Shown here piece by piece: positions 5,867 to 5,939 of a stretch of DNA of 5,939 bases (positions are counted from its first letter, which is position 1; every line of letters starts with the position of its first letter). The notes below the pieces were generated by a model. That model was not told the DNA's origin. It searched no databases and worked only from the letters and a program-made list of their open reading frames with translations. The DNA is from DATDOY01 sp035293045 (GTDB taxonomy: Bacteria > Actinomycetota > Acidimicrobiia > IMCC26256 > JACPCJ01), in the NCBI GenBank assembly GCA_035293045.1, contig DATDOY010000273.1, positions 1 through 5,939 on the forward strand. The letters run 5' to 3'. Both the position numbers and the translations under genes were made by a program.

Positions 5867-5939
5867 CTCACCTCCGAGCGCAGCCCCCGCCCGCTTCTCT
5901 TCAACGGGCGAGTCGGGAATTCGTGACGGACGGCCCCCG

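Noticed and set aside
5867..5939. Promoter upstream of the lipoprotein gene
   Set aside because: Only a G/C-rich stretch and a weak 5-bp GCCCG/CGGGC inverted repeat are visible; no convincing -10/-35 pair was found, and the sequence ends before a full upstream region.

Overview
The window is high-GC bacterial DNA whose real genes use G/C-rich codons and some GTG or TTG starts. It carries secreted and lipoprotein genes of types common in actinobacteria. I infer a high-GC actinobacterium, possibly of the Acidimicrobiia/marine actinobacterial type; the lineage is a guess from protein style, not a measured placement.

Layout, left to right. (1) 1-297, minus: the 5' end of a secreted protein gene, cut by the window edge, with a signal peptide and a start resembling galactose-oxidase/kelch-type secreted proteins. 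(2) 371-1684, minus: a PaaK-like (phenylacetate-CoA ligase family) adenylate-forming enzyme. (3) 1685-1850: a divergent intergenic region with a 19-bp perfect inverted repeat and, next to the kinase start, a 12-bp tandem duplication that contains the ribosome-binding site. (4) 1851-3209, plus: an FGGY-family (xylulokinase-like) sugar kinase. (5) 3217-3274: a 27-bp perfect hairpin that sits between convergent genes and probably ends transcription from both sides. (6) 3280-3837, minus: a membrane-anchored DM13-domain protein. (7) 3933-5357, minus: a large secreted protein of unknown function with an odd Arg/Trp/Val-rich central region. (8) 5348-5866, minus: a small lipoprotein whose end overlaps the start of gene 7. 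The last 73 bases hold no recognisable gene.

The lipoprotein and the large secreted protein look like a translationally coupled pair. The DM13 gene follows on the same strand 95 bases later, so the three may form one envelope-directed transcript ending at the 3217-3274 hairpin. The kinase and the ligase diverge from a shared upstream region and may be co-regulated, but no substrate can be read from the sequence. No RNA gene, insertion sequence, CRISPR array or obvious new multi-gene system was found. The most unusual elements are the two long perfect hairpins either side of the kinase, two short exact tandem duplications, altered adenylation motifs in the ligase, and the central region of the 474-residue secreted protein.
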